From NCBI GenBank assembly GCA_002713215.1, contig PAVO01000039.1, forward strand, positions 62,001 through 126,000: 64,000 nucleotides of DNA. Reading direction: 5' to 3'. Under the pieces are notes generated by a model that worked only from the letters and a program-made list of their open reading frames with translations, was not told the DNA's origin and searched no databases. This document shows, piece after piece, positions 61,509-64,000 of the stretch (the stretch's first letter is position 1; every line of letters starts with the position of its first letter). The stretch is from Crocinitomicaceae bacterium. Its GTDB lineage: Bacteria; Bacteroidota; Bacteroidia; Flavobacteriales_G; Salibacteraceae. The translations under genes were made by a program, and so were the position numbers.

Positions 61509-61982
61509 TTAGTGTTTAAATCCAGAATAAAAAATAACACAGCCTTTATCAACAACTCCAGCTTTTGCACTGCTATTGGCCGGAATAATGTAATCTATAT
61601 ATATTCTATTGTGCGTTGAACTTTTGGGAGGATCAAATACAAAATGTCGCTCTGATGAAGTTCCAGAATAAATCTTGGTTCTGTTCTCATAACTGGCCGG
61701 CTTATCGTAAATCTCAATCTTTACATTCTGGTGAAGCCCTTCTGTATTAAACACAAATCGATATTCGGCATCGTGAAATAACGGAACCTCAACTTCCTTA
61801 AACTGGCTCGATCCACTAAACGTAATCTTAGTGATTTTAAAAGCATAGTAATGAAATGGTTTTAAATCATTCTTACATTTTTTCTTCACAGTTTCATTCC
61901 AATTACATGAATTCTTTACTGTTTGAGAATAACCAGTTAAACATCCAAGTACCAACAAAACCGCAACAATGATATTTTTCAT
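61509..61982 (-). CDS. Family A exported protein, copy A2
   Basis: The protein has 157 residues from ATG 61982, with a signal peptide (MKNIIVAVLLVLGCLTGYSQ); an upstream ATG at 62024 exists but puts 14 charged residues ahead of the signal. Family A marks: SCNWNETVKKKCKNDLKPF, VEVPLFHDAEYRFVFNTE, VKIEIYDKPASYE, and KGCVIFYSGF. The KGC motif and two upstream cysteines are kept. Its start lies 49 bases after the stop of B1, and the next gene, B2, starts 21 bases after its stop. Confidence 0.78.
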   Translation of the reverse strand: MKNIIVAVLLVLGCLTGYSQTVKNSCNWNETVKKKCKNDLKPFHYYAFKITKITFSGSSQFKEVEVPLFHDAEYRFVFNTEGLHQNVKIEIYDKPASYENRTKIYSGTSSERHFVFDPPKSSTHNRIYIDYIIPANSSAKAGVVDKGCVIFYSGFKH

Positions 61983-62031
61983 TTTATTCAATCTTTCGTT
62001 TAATGAATCTACAACCTTCTCCATATTCAGT

Positions 62032-62910
62032 CTAAACTTTGGATTTTGTAATCTCGTTGCGCATTGCGCTTACCTGCTTGTAGAATTCCTGAAAATGACT
62101 TGTTTCCAAAACAGATACGTCATACGAGTATTCGTCTTCGCCTTTAAGTCCTTCTATACTTCCAAAATAATCAGACAGGGCAACAATTTTTGCCTGTAAG
62201 TCCTTTGTTTGATCATTTTTATTGGGTTGGATATCCAATCCCTTGATCAAGTTAGGTAAAATGGTCATTTGCTCTATAAGTCGCTCGCGGAGCATTTCAT
62301 TATCGCTATTTCTGGCAGCATCCAATCCAATGTACATTCCTTCTAACCACGCTCCGGTAAAAATGACCATTGCTGTATGCTCTTCGTTGTTTTCAGCGAT
62401 TAGAACATCTGTTTTTTCCTGGAATTCTAACATGATTGAGATTACGGAATCTTTGTTTCCGATATTCGCCTCAAACCTTTCCAAAATCGGTGCCGAATTA
62501 AAAATACCAGACATTCCCGTTTCATCAGAAAGTGTTCTAATGCTTTTCAAGTATTGCGTGGACAACTGCGTTTGATCATTCAATACACAGTAAAACATAT
62601 CAGCAGAGTAAACCCCAAAATTGAGAAGTTTTTCAAATTTTGATAAATACTTGGAAGTATTATCCGGTGCATTGGTTATTCCATCTATATACTTTAAACC
62701 TGAGCTCTTGAAAATAGTATGAATCTGAAGTGCTGAAGGAATAATGAAATCTGCCTCTTCAGTATCCTCGGTCTCAACTTGTACCTCTTCAACAACAGCC
62801 TCCTGGTTATCTTCTACAGATTGTTGTTCTGTACCCGCTTCACTTCCGCAGCTCCATAACGTAATTATTCCCAGGGCTATACTCAATAAAACAATGCTTT
62901 TCCTTATCAT
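62032..62910 (-). CDS. Family B lipoprotein, copy B1
   Basis: The 292-residue lipoprotein (ITLWSCGSEAG, Cys near residue 21) carries an acidic linker, then the family B helical domain: IPSALQIHTIFKSSGLKY, LLNFGVYSADMFYCVLNDQ, LSDETGMSGIF, FEANIGNKDSV, FTGAWLEGMYIGLDAAR, ERLIEQMTILPNLI. The matching of marker after marker to B2 shows common descent. It lies between A1 and A2. A cytoplasmic role is excluded by the lipobox; the partner is plausibly the adjacent A protein. Confidence 0.8.
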   Translation of the reverse strand: MIRKSIVLLSIALGIITLWSCGSEAGTEQQSVEDNQEAVVEEVQVETEDTEEADFIIPSALQIHTIFKSSGLKYIDGITNAPDNTSKYLSKFEKLLNFGVYSADMFYCVLNDQTQLSTQYLKSIRTLSDETGMSGIFNSAPILERFEANIGNKDSVISIMLEFQEKTDVLIAENNEEHTAMVIFTGAWLEGMYIGLDAARNSDNEMLRERLIEQMTILPNLIKGLDIQPNKNDQTKDLQAKIVALSDYFGSIEGLKGEDEYSYDVSVLETSHFQEFYKQVSAMRNEITKSKV

Positions 62911-62981
62911 TTTTTACTTTTTGCTATACACGTTTGCGAATATATAAATTTATGTAGACGACAAAATATCAGATTCGCTTT

Positions 62982-63518
62982 TTAAAATTCTAAATTATGA
63001 TATCCTGAACCCATTATAATACATCCCTTATTTCTAACACGATTGTTGTACTCCTGATCTGCAGGAACCCTAATAGAAACATATATTCTAGTACCCTCAA
63101 ATCCCTCTGGAACTTCATAAGTAAAGTGCTTATCAGAAGATTCGTGAAGTACCTTAGCAGTGCTCATCTTTAAAGGCTTATCTGTAATTTTTATTTCAAC
63201 ATTGGTCGGCATACCCTCCGAATTTACAATGAACTTATAATTCGTAGAATGATACAAGGGAATTACCACGGTCCAAACCTTATCATAGGGTTTATATTGA
63301 ATTTTAGTTGTTGTTATCTTATCAAACCGGAATGGAGTCATATCAGCTTTAATTTTCACCACCGACTCTGCCCTTTTACATGCGTCCTTTATCTCCAGAG
63401 AAGGTGCTTCTCCATTTTTTCCAGACTTAGAACTTTTCTTGTCTTTTTTTTGTGCATGGGAATGTATCGGGGTGGCAATTAAGAAAGCTAAAAATAAGAA
63501 CAACGAAAACTTAGTCAT
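62982..63518 (-). CDS. Family A exported protein, copy A1
   Basis: The protein has 178 residues from ATG 63518, with a signal peptide (MTKFSLFLFLAFLIATPIHSHAQ); a GTG-started frame from 63542 adds 8 residues. After the cleavage site there is a basic, Ser/Lys-rich linker (KKDKKSSKSGKNGEAPS) not found in A2 or A3. Family A marks: DACKRAESVVKIKADMTPFRF, VVIPLYHSTNYKFIVNSE, VEIKITDKPLKMS, KGCIIMGSG. The second of the two N-terminal cysteines is replaced by Ile, leaving one N-terminal cysteine and the KGC one. It is the first gene of the cluster. No clear promoter was found upstream. Confidence 0.78.
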   Translation of the reverse strand: MTKFSLFLFLAFLIATPIHSHAQKKDKKSSKSGKNGEAPSLEIKDACKRAESVVKIKADMTPFRFDKITTTKIQYKPYDKVWTVVIPLYHSTNYKFIVNSEGMPTNVEIKITDKPLKMSTAKVLHESSDKHFTYEVPEGFEGTRIYVSIRVPADQEYNNRVRNKGCIIMGSGYHNLEF

Positions 63519-63700
63519 GTCAATATTGTATGATTTAATCACAAATTCGAAGGTAACTAAAGTAGTAAAGATTTAGAACACATAACTACGGCTAATAAAA
63601 AATAATGAACGTTTCACCTTTCTTTATAATATTCCGTAACTCACTGATTTGCTTTAATTTAAATGATTTTATACAATTTAGGAATTATAACAAAGTTTTA

Positions 63701-63708
63701 TATTTTTG
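63701..63708 (+). promoter_or_regulatory. Bacteroidota -7 box TATTTTTG for the right-edge gene
   Basis: Exact TAnnTTTG match in the 213-base gap between the A/B cluster and the right-edge gene, giving a leader of about 46 bases to the ATG at 63757. No -33 TTG at the usual spacing. Confidence 0.35.
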
Positions 63709-63756
63709 GTCTCACACACTCAAAATTTAATTAATCTCACAATTAATAAGTCTCAT

Positions 63757-64000
63757 ATGGAAAGATTTACAAAAATCATTTTAACCTCTATCGTTGGTTT
63801 ACTTTTCACCTCATACTCGTATGCTGGTACAATTGAATCTTCATCCCTTAAAATACTATTTCAGGATGAAATATCAGTCTTTACCAACAACAATCTACAA
63901 GCTGACGAAACCATTCAGGCGGAAGAAGTTTCTGACAATGTAGAAGAGGAGAACGCAGAACATGGACATGGTCATGGTCATGGAGAGGGAGGTATGAGCA
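63757..64000 (+). CDS. Partial gene for an exported protein with an HGHGHGHG tract
   Basis: The frame starts at ATG 63757 and runs off the window, showing 81 residues. A signal peptide (MERFTKIILTSIVGLLFTSYSYA) is followed by a mostly acidic stretch (EEVSDNVEEENAEH) and then HGHGHGHGEGGMS. It could be a membrane protein with an N-terminal exported domain, for example a transporter or respiratory complex subunit, but nothing visible names it. The His/Gly tract could bind a metal. Its opposite orientation to the A/B cluster means it is not part of that operon. Confidence 0.7.
   Translation, partial: MERFTKIILTSIVGLLFTSYSYAGTIESSSLKILFQDEISVFTNNNLQADETIQAEEVSDNVEEENAEHGHGHGHGEGGMS

Noticed and set aside
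60074-63518. Calling the A/B cluster a toxin-antitoxin or immunity array
   Set aside because: All five products carry export signals, and no nuclease, toxin or cytoplasmic antidote domain is visible.
63757-64000. Assigning the right-edge gene to ATP synthase subunit a or a sodium/proton antiporter
   Set aside because: The visible 81 residues contain only a signal peptide and a His/Gly tract; they show no transmembrane domain or family motif, so no name is justified.

Overview
The window looks like the chromosome of an uncultured or little-studied marine-type Bacteroidota, most likely Flavobacteriales (the order is inference). The visible reasons are: several surface proteins end in type IX secretion (T9SS) sorting domains of type A (Por-type tail) or type B (CHU_C); there is a SusC-like TonB receptor with a carboxypeptidase-like plug extension and a DUF4249 lipoprotein partner; the PUR-type nucleic-acid-binding protein, DUF4301 and DUF1573 proteins are typical of the phylum; purine-rich Shine-Dalgarno sites are not obvious; and many genes have the Bacteroidota -7 promoter box TAnnTTTG close to the start codon. 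The DNA is AT-rich and densely coding. I found no rRNA, tRNA, CRISPR array, transposase or prophage genes.

Layout. 1-3.6 kb: end of a SAM hydrolase gene, an ABM-fold monooxygenase, a small His/Lys-rich protein, a glycine-zipper stress protein and a SulP anion transporter. 3.7-8.5 kb: a redox-dead thioredoxin-like lipoprotein, a TPR protein, a secreted PQQ-type sugar dehydrogenase, an RDD membrane protein and a T9SS cargo. 8.5-13.2 kb: DUF4301, an M1 aminopeptidase and proline dehydrogenase. 13.3-20.2 kb: two large T9SS cargo proteins, one of them 1473 residues with about ten Ig-like repeats. 20.2-20.6 kb: a gene-free stretch with dispersed inverted repeats, then a PUR protein. 21.0-22.7 kb: a coupled two-gene cassette with a DUF488 protein and an unassigned partner. 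22.8-28.4 kb: a five-gene minus-strand operon of surface proteins, with a recent tandem duplication. 28.4-32.6 kb: DUF1853, DUF4249 and TonB receptor. 32.7-45.6 kb: SGNH hydrolase, S41 protease, DUF1573, a response regulator, a WYL regulator, PlsC, a conserved unknown, a VPS10/BNR-type T9SS cargo, a VOC protein and a lipase. 45.7-53.1 kb: POT transporter, two small secreted proteins, SRAP/HMCES, PyrD, an HTTM-like membrane protein, a membrane-tethered PD-(D/E)XK protein and RibBA. 53.1-60.0 kb: TamB, TsaD, a beta-barrel protein and MsrB. 60.1-63.5 kb: a five-gene cluster in which two unrelated exported families alternate (A-B-A-B-A). The window ends inside a gene for an exported protein with an HGHGHGHG tract.

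The best candidates for undescribed biology are the alternating A/B cluster (60.1-63.5 kb), the DUF488 cassette (21.0-22.7 kb), the membrane-tethered PD-(D/E)XK protein (51.3-51.8 kb), the CxxC-less DsbD-type lipoprotein (3.7 kb) and a 20-bp perfect dyad placed over the SRAP promoter (48.85 kb). Functions are assigned from recognisable motifs and family memory only; no database search was possible.
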